Assembly: GCA_964592645.1 (NCBI GenBank)
Contig: CAZQFV010000024.1
Span: forward strand, 1 to 56,996
DNA from: CAZQFV01 sp964592645
GTDB lineage: Bacteria > Chloroflexota > Chloroflexia > DTKN01
Length of the DNA stretch: 56,996 nucleotides
Reading direction: 5' to 3'
Shown: positions 48,412 to 56,996 of the stretch, piece after piece
How positions within the stretch are numbered: the first letter of the stretch is position 1
Layout of the letters: every line of letters starts with the position of its first letter
The notes under the pieces: model-generated
Databases searched by the model: none
Seen by the model: the letters and a program-made list of their open reading frames with translations, nothing else
What the model was told of the DNA's origin: nothing
Program-made: the position numbers and the translations under genes

Positions 48412-49587
48412 TCAACCCTTCAGCCCCAGCTCGCGGTGCAGGAAACGCACCGTCTGGGCCAACTGCTCCTCGGGGATGCAGAAAGAGACACTGTGCTCGG
48501 TGGCGGCCTCGGCCACGGCGATCACCCGCGTGCCGCACCGGCCGAGCGCGGCCAAGGCGTGGGCGACAATGCTGGCATGGCTCCACCCGGGCACGCCGAC
48601 CACCGAGACCGTGGCCACGCGCTCGCGGGCCTCCAGGAAACAGGGGGCGGCGCCCAGCCCGGCGGAAAACTCCTGCTGCAGCGCTCGCAGGCCATGGGCC
48701 TGGTCAGACTCGCGCAGCACCAGGTTCAGGCGGTGCTCGAAGAAGGACTGCGAAAACATCGGCACGTCCACGCCGGCCGCGGCCAGCACCTGCAGCGCCC
48801 GCGCGGCCATAAAAAGCGACCAAGAATCGTCGGCACTGCCCACGGCGACCAGGCTCAGCCCGGTGGAGGAGATGATCGCCGGCAGGGGGCAGCGGTCCGG
48901 CGACGGCGTCCTAACGATCAGCGTACCGGGATGCGCCGGGTTGAAGGTATTGAGGATGCGCAGGGGGATATTGTGCTCGACCACCGGGCGGATCGTCTTG
49001 GGGTGCAGAACGTCGGCCCCGAAATAGGCCAGGTCGGCGGCCTCGGCGTAGGAGAGCTCGGCCAGTGTGCGCGCCTGGGGGACGATGTTGGGGTCGGCGG
49101 TGAGGATGCCGTCCACGTCGCTCCAGATCCACACCTCCTCGGCCTCCAGCCCAGCGCCCACGATCGCCGCCGAGTAGTCGCTGCCGCCGCGCCCCAGCGT
49201 GGTCGTCACGCCGGACGCGGTCGCCCCGATGTACCCGGTGACCACCGGGATCACTCCCTGCTCGACCAACGGGCCAAGGCGCTGCCGCAGCCGCCGACGG
49301 GTCGGCTCCGGCAGCGGCGCCGCCGCCCCAAAGTTGTCGTCGGTCACGATCAGTTCGGTCGCGCTCACCGCCTGGGCGCGGGCCCCCCGCTGGCGCAGGA
49401 CGGCAGCCAGGACATTGGACGAGAGCTGCTCGCCGAACGAGGCCACCGCGTCGCAGCCGCGGGCGGTCAGCTCCCCCAGGATGGCGATGCTGCGGTACAG
49501 GCGCTCCAGCTCGTGCAGCCGATCCTCGACCAGCCCGCCCATCTCCAGCCGCAGCGGGCCCTGGGGCAGCAGCGCCTCCAGCAGCAA
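48412..49587 (-). pseudogene. lysC: aspartate kinase lacking its N-terminal ~80-90 residues
   Basis: The 391-codon frame matches the body of monofunctional aspartokinase: SIAILGELTARGCDAVASFG, VTGYIGATASGVTTTLGRGG then SDYSAA, WSDVDGILTADPNIVP, YFGADVLHPKTIRP, and C-terminal ACT-like domains (SLVAVGSADD, VATVSVVGVPG). The family start KFGGTSVGS and the following ~80 residues are missing. The frame is closed by a TAG at 49617-49615, and the upstream DNA is the promoter and start of a divergent gene. TTG at 49587 is the first possible start. Without the KFGGTS loop that binds ATP/aspartate it should be inactive. Misassembly at the junction is the alternative. Confidence 0.75.
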
Positions 49588-49589
49588 GT

Positions 49590-49618
49590 TTGCGAACCTA
49601 CCCGTCTTGTGCTAGAAT
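49590..49618 (+). promoter_or_regulatory. promoter of the Cache-STAS gene
   Basis: TTGCGA (49590-49595), 17 bp, TAGAAT (49613-49618). Its -35 box begins 2 bp beyond the truncated end of lysC, so the break falls right at this promoter. Confidence 0.65.
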
Positions 49619-49669
49619 AGCAACAGGCGCACCCACTCTCACCAAGTACAGATCAGCGAGGCATTGGCC

Positions 49670-51343
49670 ATGGAGAGTCCGCCGGCAACATCCGCTTCCC
49701 CGGATAGCGCGACGAGGAAAAAGGACCGCCTGCGGCTGGGACGGCTGGGCCGCGGCATCGTCCTGCGCTTCATCGCGTTCGCCGCCCTTCTGTTCCTGGT
49801 GCTGATCGCCGTCCTCGCCTACGCCGCCCTGCGCCAGGTCGAGAGCGTGCGCGCTATGCAGTCGCAGATGGCCGCCTGGACGACCTCCTCCCTGGACGGC
49901 TGGCTCGACGAACTGGACAAGAACATCGCCACGACCGCGTCCAACGAGCGGATCATCGACCTGGATGCCGAGTCCTTGCGCGTCGAACTGAACATGGTCC
50001 TGCTGCGCAGCCCGGCCTTTCGCCAGGTGACCCTGGTGGTCACCAGCCCAGGCGAGCGCTGGCAGGAAAAGATGACCGTCAACGCGGACGGTTCGATCAG
50101 CACCGGCTCGCGGCTCGCCACCACCGAATGGCTCCTGGCCGCCCTAGAGCAGGGGCACTATGTCACACGGCCCCAGTGGGTAGAGGGAGTGCCGATGTTC
50201 TTCGTGTCCCACAGCATCGTCCGCGATGGCAAGGCCGTCGGCGTCCTCGCCGCCCAGGCGGACCTGACATGGGCCTATTCCATCCTGGTCCGTGCCCGGA
50301 CCGGGCGCGGCGGTTACGCTTATGTCATTGACAGCACCGGCCTCCCCATCCTGCACGACGCCATGTCCTTCGTGACCGCCCACGAGTCCCGCACCGAAAA
50401 CCGGGGAGTGCAGACCGCGATCACCCAGGGAGAGATGCCGTTCTGGGGGTACGCGGGGCTGAATGAAAGTGGCGACTGGGTGCTCGGCACCTACCAGAAA
50501 ACTGCGGCCCGCTGGTTCGTGGTCGCGGAACAGCCGATCAGCCCAATCCTGGGCGACTTTCTGCCCCTGGCGCTGGGCGCGGTGGGGGTGCTGCTGATCA
50601 GCGCCCTGGCCGGGATCATTCTGGCGGTCTATACGATCCGCCGCCTGGGCGCGCCGATCGCCGTCCTGAGGGCCGAGGCCCACCGGATCGGGGCCGGCGA
50701 CCTGGAACACCGCCTGGAGCTTCCGGGGAACAATGAGCTGACCGCACTGGCGGAGGAGTTCAACCGGATGGCGGCCGGACTGCGCGAATCCATGGCCCGC
50801 CAGGAAGCCTGGAGCCACGAGCTGGAGACGCGGGTCAAGGAGCGCACCGCCGAGCTCAACATCGCCATGGCCCAGCTCCAGGAAGAATCGCGCGTCCGGG
50901 AGAACCTCCTGGCCCTGGTCAAGGAGATGTCCAGCCCGGTGATCCCGCTGATGGAGGGTATCATCCTCACCCCCATCGTCGGGGCGCTGGACAGCGAGCG
51001 GGCCCAACGCGTGATGGACGGCCTGCTGGCCGGCGTGGAGCGGGAGAGGGCGCGCGTGGCGATCATCGATATCACCGGGCTGGCGGTGGTGGACACCTCC
51101 GTAGCCAACGCCCTCATCCAGACCTGCCGGGCGGTCCAGCTCCTGGGTGCCCAGCCCATCCTGGTCGGCATCGCCCCGGAGGTCGCCGAGACCCTGGTCC
51201 AACTCGGCGCGGAGATCCGCCACATCCGCACCGCGGCAACGCTCCAGGAAGGGCTGCAGATGGGCCTGATGCTGCTGCGGCGGCGGGCCGCGGGGGCCGA
51301 GGGCGGGCACGGTCCCCTGCCATCCCGCCGGCCGGAGAGGTAG
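49670..51343 (+). CDS. membrane sensor: Cache domain, HAMP, coiled coil, STAS (RsbR-like)
   Basis: The 557-aa protein has TM1 (about residues 32-55), an extracytoplasmic dCache-like sensor (about 56-300; GYAYVIDSTGLPILHDA, GVLAAQADLTWAYSILV), TM2 (about 301-325), a HAMP domain (APIAVLRAEAHRIGAGDLEH), a short coiled coil and a C-terminal STAS domain (about 420-535). The STAS carries IIDITGLAVVDTSVANALIQ, close to RsbR/stressosome proteins in which the Thr of VDT is phosphorylated. No RsbS/RsbT is adjacent. ATG 49670 has GAGG 8 nt upstream; TTG 49664 is an alternative. Confidence 0.85.
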   Translation: MESPPATSASPDSATRKKDRLRLGRLGRGIVLRFIAFAALLFLVLIAVLAYAALRQVESVRAMQSQMAAWTTSSLDGWLDELDKNIATTASNERIIDLDAESLRVELNMVLLRSPAFRQVTLVVTSPGERWQEKMTVNADGSISTGSRLATTEWLLAALEQGHYVTRPQWVEGVPMFFVSHSIVRDGKAVGVLAAQADLTWAYSILVRARTGRGGYAYVIDSTGLPILHDAMSFVTAHESRTENRGVQTAITQGEMPFWGYAGLNESGDWVLGTYQKTAARWFVVAEQPISPILGDFLPLALGAVGVLLISALAGIILAVYTIRRLGAPIAVLRAEAHRIGAGDLEHRLELPGNNELTALAEEFNRMAAGLRESMARQEAWSHELETRVKERTAELNIAMAQLQEESRVRENLLALVKEMSSPVIPLMEGIILTPIVGALDSERAQRVMDGLLAGVERERARVAIIDITGLAVVDTSVANALIQTCRAVQLLGAQPILVGIAPEVAETLVQLGAEIRHIRTAATLQEGLQMGLMLLRRRAAGAEGGHGPLPSRRPER

Positions 51344-51347
51344 CCGT

Positions 51348-53612
51348 TTGCGCCTGCTGCGGAACGCGCTCTGCGCCGGCCTCCTGTTGCTGCTGGGCTG
51401 CACCGTTCCCCCCCCAGCGACACCGCTGCCCATCCCCACCGCCGGCCCAACACTCACGCCGCTTCCCCCCATACCACCCGGCCCCGTGCCCCTGGAAAAC
51501 CTGCTGCCCGACATCTCCCCGGAGCGGCTGATTGCCGACATCGCCGCGCTGACCGCCATCCGCCCCTACACCGGCTGGCGCAGCCCGGCCTCCCCGGGCG
51601 AAGCGGAGGCCCGGGCTTATGTCGCCACGCGCCTGGGCGAGCTGCCCTTCCTGCGAGAGCTGGGGACGACATGGGAGGAGGAGCCCTTCCACACCGCGGC
51701 CGGCACGACGGTCCACCAGGCCGATCTCACCCTGACCATCGCCGGCCGGGAGGTGCCCGTCCAGGCGGCGGCCTTGACCTCCTTCTCCGAACGCCTCGAC
51801 CTGGTGGCGCGCTTCGACTCCGACGGCACGCTCGGCGATCGCGCGCCGAACCCCCGCACCGTCGGCGGGCCGGCCGTCCTGCTGCGCTCCGTGGAAGAGG
51901 TGGGCGCCCTGGGCGAGGAAGCCCTCGCCGGCCGAGTGGCCTTGCTGGACTATGCTCTGGTCGATCCGACGGTCGTCGAGTGGGGCCGGGCCGTAGGTAC
52001 GGCCTGGGCGGTGTTGGCGGCCAGGCCGGCCGGCCTGGTGGTGGTGACCCGGGATTCGGACCGGGCCGGGGAGAGCCATGGCACCTTTGTCGCCGACGGC
52101 TGCCCCTTGGCCTACCTCCTGCCGGAGGCGCCGCCGCCGATCCTGTACACGCGACTGGAAGACCTGGCGCCGGCCGGCCTGGCCGCCTGGCCGGACCTGG
52201 AGCAGATCGACTCCGCCGCCCTCACCTGGGATGCCGACGCCAGCGCTCCCGGGGACTCGGCCAACCTGGTGGCGCGCATCCCCGGCGACGATCCCTCCCG
52301 CGCCGTGCTCCTGGGCGCGCACCTCGACAGCGCCGACAACCCCGGGGCGCTGGACGACGCCGCCGGCGCCGCCATCCTGCTGGAGGTGGCCCGCGTGCTG
52401 GACGGCGCGGGTGTCCGGCCGGCCGTCGACCTCTACCTGGTCTGGTTCGGCGCCGAGGAAGCCGGCCTCCTGGGGTCCTACGCCTTTGCCGCCGCCCATC
52501 CCGAGCTGCTGGACCGCACCCTCCTGGCGCTGATCGTCGATTGCCCCACCCGGCCGCTTCCCGGCGTGGCCGGCGGGCTGCGCCTGCGCACCTGGGCGGC
52601 CGGCACCCTGGGGGACGAGCAGCACCGCGCTCCCGACTACCTGGCCACGGCCGCGGCGCGCTATGGGCTGGGCCCCGTCCAGACCGCGGCCGGCCGCGGG
52701 GCCGCCGACAACCTGGCCCTGGCCACCTTCGACGTGCCCAATATCCAGCTCATCCACGGCGACCCGCAGGCCATGGCCACGGCTAGCGGCTTGCACTACG
52801 CCGGCCGCATCCACGATCCCTACGACACGGTCCACCGGGCCTGGGCAGTCGTCGACGAGATCACGGAGATGGCCCAACTGACGCTCGTGGCCGCAGTGGA
52901 GGCCGGCCGGCAACCCCCGGCGCTACGCGACACCCCTCCGCCGCAGCGCCGAGCCCTGATCGTGGCCAGCCACTGCGAGATCGCCTCCAACACCCCAGGC
53001 AACCTGGCCGACTTCGCCGCCACCCTGGCCGCGGCCGGCTACGATGTGGACACGGTGCCCTACGGGCAGGCCGTGACCGCACCCGACCTGGCCGGCGCCG
53101 CCCTGGTGGTGGCCCTGCCGGTGCTGGACTATCCCCCGACAGACGCCGCGCCGTACGACGAGGGTTGGAGCGCGACGGAGGTAGATTGCCTGGAGGCGTA
53201 TGTCGCCCGGGGCGGGCTGCTCGTGCTGACCAATAGCGCCCACCAGCGCGACCTTTCCGCCCGGGCGGTTGCCGCCAACGAGGACTGGGCGGCGATGAAC
53301 GACCTGGCGGCCCCTTTCGGCGTCGCCTACGGGGGAGAGCCCCTCGACGGCGACCGCGTGACGGTCGTGGCCGCCAGCCCAATCTTGAGCGGGGTGCGAG
53401 AACTGGAGTGGGTGCGCGGGAACGGGGTGGGCTTCACCCTGACCCAGGGGACCGTCTTGGCCACGGGGGGCCGCGCCGCCGCCCCGGCCGTGGCGCTGTT
53501 GGAGCATGGCGCCGGCCGCGTGCTGGTATTGGCCGATTCCTGGATGCTCATGGCCGGGTGGGACGGCGAGAACGCCGCCTTCTGGAGGGACCTGGCATAC
53601 ACCGCCCGTTGA
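51348..53612 (+). CDS. lipoprotein M28 aminopeptidase with C-terminal GATase-like domain
   Basis: The 754-aa protein has a lipobox LLLLLGC near residue 18 and a Pro/Thr-rich linker. A PA-like insert follows, then an M28 zinc peptidase domain: LLGAHLDSADNPGALDDAAG and WFGAEEAGLLGSYAF supply His, Asp and Glu ligands, and HYAGRIHDPYDT supplies the late His. The last ~220 residues (RALIVASHCEIASNTPGN, EAYVARGGLLVLTNSA) resemble a class I GATase-like/DUF4350 fold. It acts outside the membrane. TTG 51348 overlaps a GGAGAGGTAG site formed at the previous stop; spacing of 4 nt from the sensor gene implies co-transcription. Confidence 0.85.
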   Translation: MRLLRNALCAGLLLLLGCTVPPPATPLPIPTAGPTLTPLPPIPPGPVPLENLLPDISPERLIADIAALTAIRPYTGWRSPASPGEAEARAYVATRLGELPFLRELGTTWEEEPFHTAAGTTVHQADLTLTIAGREVPVQAAALTSFSERLDLVARFDSDGTLGDRAPNPRTVGGPAVLLRSVEEVGALGEEALAGRVALLDYALVDPTVVEWGRAVGTAWAVLAARPAGLVVVTRDSDRAGESHGTFVADGCPLAYLLPEAPPPILYTRLEDLAPAGLAAWPDLEQIDSAALTWDADASAPGDSANLVARIPGDDPSRAVLLGAHLDSADNPGALDDAAGAAILLEVARVLDGAGVRPAVDLYLVWFGAEEAGLLGSYAFAAAHPELLDRTLLALIVDCPTRPLPGVAGGLRLRTWAAGTLGDEQHRAPDYLATAAARYGLGPVQTAAGRGAADNLALATFDVPNIQLIHGDPQAMATASGLHYAGRIHDPYDTVHRAWAVVDEITEMAQLTLVAAVEAGRQPPALRDTPPPQRRALIVASHCEIASNTPGNLADFAATLAAAGYDVDTVPYGQAVTAPDLAGAALVVALPVLDYPPTDAAPYDEGWSATEVDCLEAYVARGGLLVLTNSAHQRDLSARAVAANEDWAAMNDLAAPFGVAYGGEPLDGDRVTVVAASPILSGVRELEWVRGNGVGFTLTQGTVLATGGRAAAPAVALLEHGAGRVLVLADSWMLMAGWDGENAAFWRDLAYTAR

Positions 53613-53634
53613 GAATGCGGACGGAGAACGATCG

Positions 53635-56600
53635 ATGGATGAACAAGAGCAAATCCGTCGGGCCATCGAGCACCTCGAGGAGCAGCGCGCGCTCCTGGGC
53701 GACGCCGTGGTCGACAGCGCCCTGGCCCCGCTGCGCGAAAGGCTGGCCCTGCTGGAGCGGCAGCCTCGTGCCGAGCAGCGCAAGCAGGCCGTGGTCCTCT
53801 TTGCCGACGTCTCCGGCTTCACCGCGGCCACCGAGGCCATGGACCCCGAGGACGTGCATGACGCCATCAACGCCCTGTGGACCCGCCTGGACAGGATCAT
53901 CGCCGACTACGGCGGCGTGGTGGACAAACATATCGGCGACGCCGTGATGGCCCTCTTCGGCCTGCCCGAGTCCCACGAGGACGACGCCGAGCGGGCGATC
54001 CGGGCCGCTTTGGCAATGCAGGCAGCACAGGCCGCTACGCCACGCCCAGAGCCGGACCTGCGCCTGCGCATCGCCGTACACAGCGGGCTGGTGCTGCTGG
54101 GGGGAGTGGGAACGACCGGCGAGTATACGGCGATAGGCGACACGGTAAATGTGGCCAGCCGCCTGCAGCACGCCGCCCCGGTGGGCGGGGTGGTCATCTC
54201 CGAGTCCGTCTACCGGCTGGTGCGTGGGCTGTTCGAAGTCCAGCCCCAGCCGCCGCTCCTGACCAAGGGCAAGGCCGAGCCCCTGCAGACCTACGTGGTG
54301 CTGCGCGAAAAGGACCGAGCCTTTCATATGCCCACCCGCGGGCTGGCCGGGTTGTATACGCGGACGGTGGGGCGTGAAAGCGAGTTGGCCATCTTGCAGG
54401 AAGCGTACCTACAGGCCCGGGACCGCGCCGAGGTGCGCTGGATTACGATGAGCGGCGAGGCCGGCGTGGGCAAGAGCCGGCTGATATCCGAGTTCGAGCA
54501 CTGGTTGGAGCTGCGACCCGAGACGATCCGGCACCTGCGGGCGCGCGCTTGGCCCCACACCGCGCACACCCCCTACCATCTGCTGCGCGAACTGCTCTCT
54601 TTCCACTTTCGTATCCGCGACGGGGATACATCGGCCGCCGCGCGGGAGAAGCTCGCCGCCGGCCTGACCGAGGTGTTGGGGCCGGCCGCCGGCGAAGAGG
54701 CCACCGCCTTTATCGGTCAGCTCATCGGCTTTGGCATGGAGACCAGTCCTTGGATCGCCCCCATCGTCGAGGACAGCCCCCAGATCCGCGGACGGGCGGA
54801 GGTGCTGCTGCGCCAATACCTGGGGGAGCTGTGCGCCCGCGGTCCGGCCGTGCTGCTGCTGGAGGACCTGCACTGGGGCGACGGGGAATCGCTGGCCCTC
54901 CTCTCCCGCCTGCTGGCCGGGGCCTCGCGAGGCCCGCTGTGCGCCGTGGGCGCCGCGCGACCCGAGTTCTGGGAGCGCGACATCGCCTGGGTCGGCGCGG
55001 ACCAGCCCCGCCATCTGCGCCTGGACTTGGCGCCGCTGGACGAGCAACGGGCCGTAGAGCTGGCCTATGAGCTGCTGCAGAAGGTGACCGCGCCGCCGGA
55101 ATGGCTGATCGAACTATTGGTCGAGCGCGGCGGGGGCAACCCCTACTTCACCGAGGAACTGGTGCACTGGCTGATCGAACAGGGGGTCCTCGTGCCGGAC
55201 GCCGACACCTGGCAGGTGCGCGAGGAGCGCTCCGCGGGGCTGAGCGTGCCGCGGACGGTGCAGGCGGTGCTGCAGGCCCGCCTGGAGCGGCTCGGCCCGG
55301 CCGGCCGCCAGGCGCTGCAGCAGGCGGCCGTGGTCGGGCGGGTATTCTGGCGCGGGGCGGTGGCCTATATCGCCGGCGCGTCGCCCCCGGACAGCCTCTG
55401 GGAAGAGCTACAGCGCCGGGACCTGGTCTACCGCCAGGCGGCGACCCAACTGCCGGGAGAAGAAGAGTACCACTTTAAGCATGCCCTCCTGCGCGACGTG
55501 GTCTACGAGTATACGCTAAAGAAACAGCGGCCGGCCTACCACCGGCGGGCCGCCGAGTGGTTGGCCCAGGTGAGCGGCGAGCGGTCCAACGAGTGGGCCG
55601 CGGTGATCGCCGGGCACTACCGGCAGGCCGGGGATCGGGAACTCGCCGCCGAATGGTACGGGCGCGCCGGCAACCAGGCGCAGGAGGCCGATGCTCCGGC
55701 AGTGGCCGTGGAGTACTACGAACAGGCCCTGGAACTGCTGCCGGAAACCGAGGAAACGGCCAAGAAACGGCTGCCCCTCTTGCGCGGGCTGGCCGGCATG
55801 CTGCAGCGGCAGGCGCGCTTTCCACAAGCTTTGGAAGCGTTGGCGGCATTGCAGACCCTAGCCGCAGCCCATGGCGACCCGGAGACGGAGGTTTGGGCCC
55901 TGATCACGACCGGCAATGTGTACTGCCGGCAGGCGAACCTGGACGCCGCAAGAGCCGCCACGGAAAGGGCAGAACGGATCGCCCAGGGGTCCGGCAACCC
56001 GGCCCTGCGGACACGGGTGCTCCTGGCGCAGGCCTGGGTCCTATACCACTATGGGGAAGGGAACAGGGTCCGGACGTTGGCCCAGCAAGCCCTGGATCTC
56101 TTGCGCGAAGGGGACGATTTTCCGGGCATCGCCCAGGCCTGGCACCTGTTGGCCGTCGGAAGTTGGATCCTGGGCGACTACAGCGCGGCCGCGGCAGACT
56201 GGGAAGAAGCGCTGGCCATCTGCCGCCGGAACGGCAACCGCGAACGGACAGCCAGTATGCTGAACAACCTGGGGGCCAACGCCTACATGCGCGGCGACTA
56301 TACCGCGGCGGCAGCCCGCTTCCAGGAAGCGCTGGAGATCGCCCGGTCCATCGGCAGCCGCGACTCCGAATTGCTCTACCGCAGCAACCTGGGAGGCGCC
56401 CTGGTGGGCCAGGGGGAGTACGGCCGGGGCGTCGCGGCGTTGAAAGCCCTGTTGACCGAGTTCGGCGACAACAGTTACGAGGCACCCAACAGCTACCGTT
56501 TCCTGGCCGAAGCCTACCTGGGGTTGGGCCGCCTGGACGAGGCCGAGACCGCAGTACGCCGCGCGCTGGCCATTAGCCAGCGCATGGGCGCACAGGACCT

Positions 56601-56895
56601 CCTCGGGCGGGACTGGCGGGTGCTAGGGTTGGTGGCGCGGGCCCGAGGCGGGACGTTGCTCCTGGACGAGCGGCCCTATACCGCCGCCGACTGCTTCGCC
56701 GAGAGCCTGCGCATCTTTGCCGCCCGCGGAGCGGCCGGCGAGCGGGCCCGCACGCTGCGCGAGTGGGCCCGCCTGGAGCTGGCCGAGGGCGACCCGCAAA
56801 GGGGCGCCGCCATGTGGGACGAGGCCCGCGACCTCTTCGGCCAACTGGGGATGGAACCGGAGGTGCAGAGGATGGACCGGGAGCGAGAGAAATAA
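53635..56895 (+). CDS. class III adenylate cyclase-AAA ATPase-TPR protein
   Basis: The 1086-aa protein starts with a short coiled region and a class III cyclase domain (about residues 50-235). All catalytic residues are present: metal-binding Asp58 (LFADVSGFT) and Asp102 (IGDAVMALFG), purine-specifying Lys98 and Asp169 (YTAIGDTVN), and Asn172/Arg176. This set predicts cAMP synthesis. An AAA/NACHT-like ATPase follows (Walker A GEAGVGKS near 276; Walker B VLLLEDLHWGD near 406). About 400 residues of TPR repeats end the protein. Such proteins are signal integrators of unknown input. ATG 53635 has GGAGA upstream, 22 nt after the peptidase stop. Confidence 0.9.
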   Translation: MDEQEQIRRAIEHLEEQRALLGDAVVDSALAPLRERLALLERQPRAEQRKQAVVLFADVSGFTAATEAMDPEDVHDAINALWTRLDRIIADYGGVVDKHIGDAVMALFGLPESHEDDAERAIRAALAMQAAQAATPRPEPDLRLRIAVHSGLVLLGGVGTTGEYTAIGDTVNVASRLQHAAPVGGVVISESVYRLVRGLFEVQPQPPLLTKGKAEPLQTYVVLREKDRAFHMPTRGLAGLYTRTVGRESELAILQEAYLQARDRAEVRWITMSGEAGVGKSRLISEFEHWLELRPETIRHLRARAWPHTAHTPYHLLRELLSFHFRIRDGDTSAAAREKLAAGLTEVLGPAAGEEATAFIGQLIGFGMETSPWIAPIVEDSPQIRGRAEVLLRQYLGELCARGPAVLLLEDLHWGDGESLALLSRLLAGASRGPLCAVGAARPEFWERDIAWVGADQPRHLRLDLAPLDEQRAVELAYELLQKVTAPPEWLIELLVERGGGNPYFTEELVHWLIEQGVLVPDADTWQVREERSAGLSVPRTVQAVLQARLERLGPAGRQALQQAAVVGRVFWRGAVAYIAGASPPDSLWEELQRRDLVYRQAATQLPGEEEYHFKHALLRDVVYEYTLKKQRPAYHRRAAEWLAQVSGERSNEWAAVIAGHYRQAGDRELAAEWYGRAGNQAQEADAPAVAVEYYEQALELLPETEETAKKRLPLLRGLAGMLQRQARFPQALEALAALQTLAAAHGDPETEVWALITTGNVYCRQANLDAARAATERAERIAQGSGNPALRTRVLLAQAWVLYHYGEGNRVRTLAQQALDLLREGDDFPGIAQAWHLLAVGSWILGDYSAAAADWEEALAICRRNGNRERTASMLNNLGANAYMRGDYTAAAARFQEALEIARSIGSRDSELLYRSNLGGALVGQGEYGRGVAALKALLTEFGDNSYEAPNSYRFLAEAYLGLGRLDEAETAVRRALAISQRMGAQDLLGRDWRVLGLVARARGGTLLLDERPYTAADCFAESLRIFAARGAAGERARTLREWARLELAEGDPQRGAAMWDEARDLFGQLGMEPEVQRMDREREK

Positions 56896-56921
56896 GCGAA
56901 CCTCCAAGCCCAAAAGGGTCG

Positions 56922-56941
56922 GGGCCCGGCGTACCGGGCCC
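56922..56941. repeat. GC-only hairpin after the cyclase gene
   Basis: GGGCCCGG (56922-56929) and CCGGGCCC (56934-56941) pair perfectly with a 4-nt loop, immediately before and touching the right terminal repeat. No T-run follows directly. Confidence 0.7.
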
Positions 56942-56996
56942 GTGAGCGTTTCACGCTGGGGACATACCCCTGTAGAAAAAGATGCTGAAAAAGAGC
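56941..56996 (-). repeat. right copy of 56-bp inverted terminal repeat
   Basis: Reverse complement of 33-88 with two mismatches (positions 23 and 33 of the unit). It runs exactly to the last base of the window. Within it, AAAAAGATGCTG is partly repeated as AAAAAGAGC. Confidence 0.85.

Noticed and set aside
33..56996. Window as one transposon or a circular element bounded by the end repeats
   Set aside because: The repeats are inverted, not direct, so they do not support circularity. The content is housekeeping with no transposase or recombinase, and the repeats hold hairpins typical of dispersed elements.
1..56996. CRISPR array, rRNA operon or phage genes
   Set aside because: No regularly spaced repeats, Cas-like proteins, rRNA segments or phage structural genes were seen. 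The lytic-type enzymes at 36.4-39.4 kb stand without holin or tail genes.

Overview
The window is one high-GC contig (about two-thirds G+C by eye) that reads as Chloroflexota, probably Anaerolineae-like. The inference rests on a secreted protease ending in an IYLPVLFKG-type tail, a RemA-Gmk pair, an Asp23-NusB pair, TrpB2 behind a T-box, WYLPEGST-type exported repeat proteins, and a class III cyclase-AAA-TPR giant. No 16S gene is present, so the rank is inferred. Good sigma-70-like promoters (TTGNNN, 17 bp, TANNNT) can be read by eye upstream of most operons.

Region 1 (1-15.4 kb). Two small plus-strand genes (a shortened secernin/C69-like gene and a PlsC-like acyltransferase) face a large minus-strand purine operon. 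Its order is purL, tiny ORF, NUDIX, purQ, purC, class II purE, purF, purD-purM fusion, purN, stand-alone IMP cyclohydrolase, stand-alone AICAR formyltransferase, and a threonine dehydratase-like gene. Every step from PRPP to IMP is covered except adenylosuccinate lyase (PurB). PurK is absent, as expected with a class II PurE. A strong promoter lies at 15355-15383. The purD-purM junction carries a GC-rich palindromic element inside the reading frame.

Region 2 (15.4-33.7 kb). This holds a large secreted C25 (gingipain-like) protease with PKD repeats, an unknown 267-aa protein, a cation P-type ATPase, an XPB-type helicase overlapping a THEP1-like NTPase, an MFS transporter, tRNA-Gln(TTG) with promoter and terminator, gmk-remA, acpP, nusB-asp23, a divergent M1 metallopeptidase with a membrane protein, and a Yip1-like membrane protein.

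Region 3 (33.7-45.1 kb). A methyltransferase/glycosyltransferase pair is followed by a 579-bp gene-free stretch with tandem operator-like repeats and a candidate small RNA. Next comes a tight operon of three cell-wall hydrolases without signal peptides. They share five copies of an unrecognised ~80-aa domain and are followed by a CDP-alcohol phosphatidyltransferase and a HAD phosphatase. I consider this operon the best candidate for an undescribed system. Two exported minus-strand proteins follow.

Region 4 (45.1-57.0 kb). TrpB2 sits under a tryptophan T-box. Upstream is an asd-lysC pair in which lysC has lost its N-terminus and asd has an aberrant C-terminus. A plus-strand run follows: Cache-HAMP-STAS sensor, M28 lipoprotein peptidase, cyclase-AAA-TPR.

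Two features span the whole window. A 56-bp repeat lies near the left end and at the right end in inverted orientation. The octamer GGCCGGCC is also strikingly frequent, in the manner of a HIP1-type iterated palindrome.
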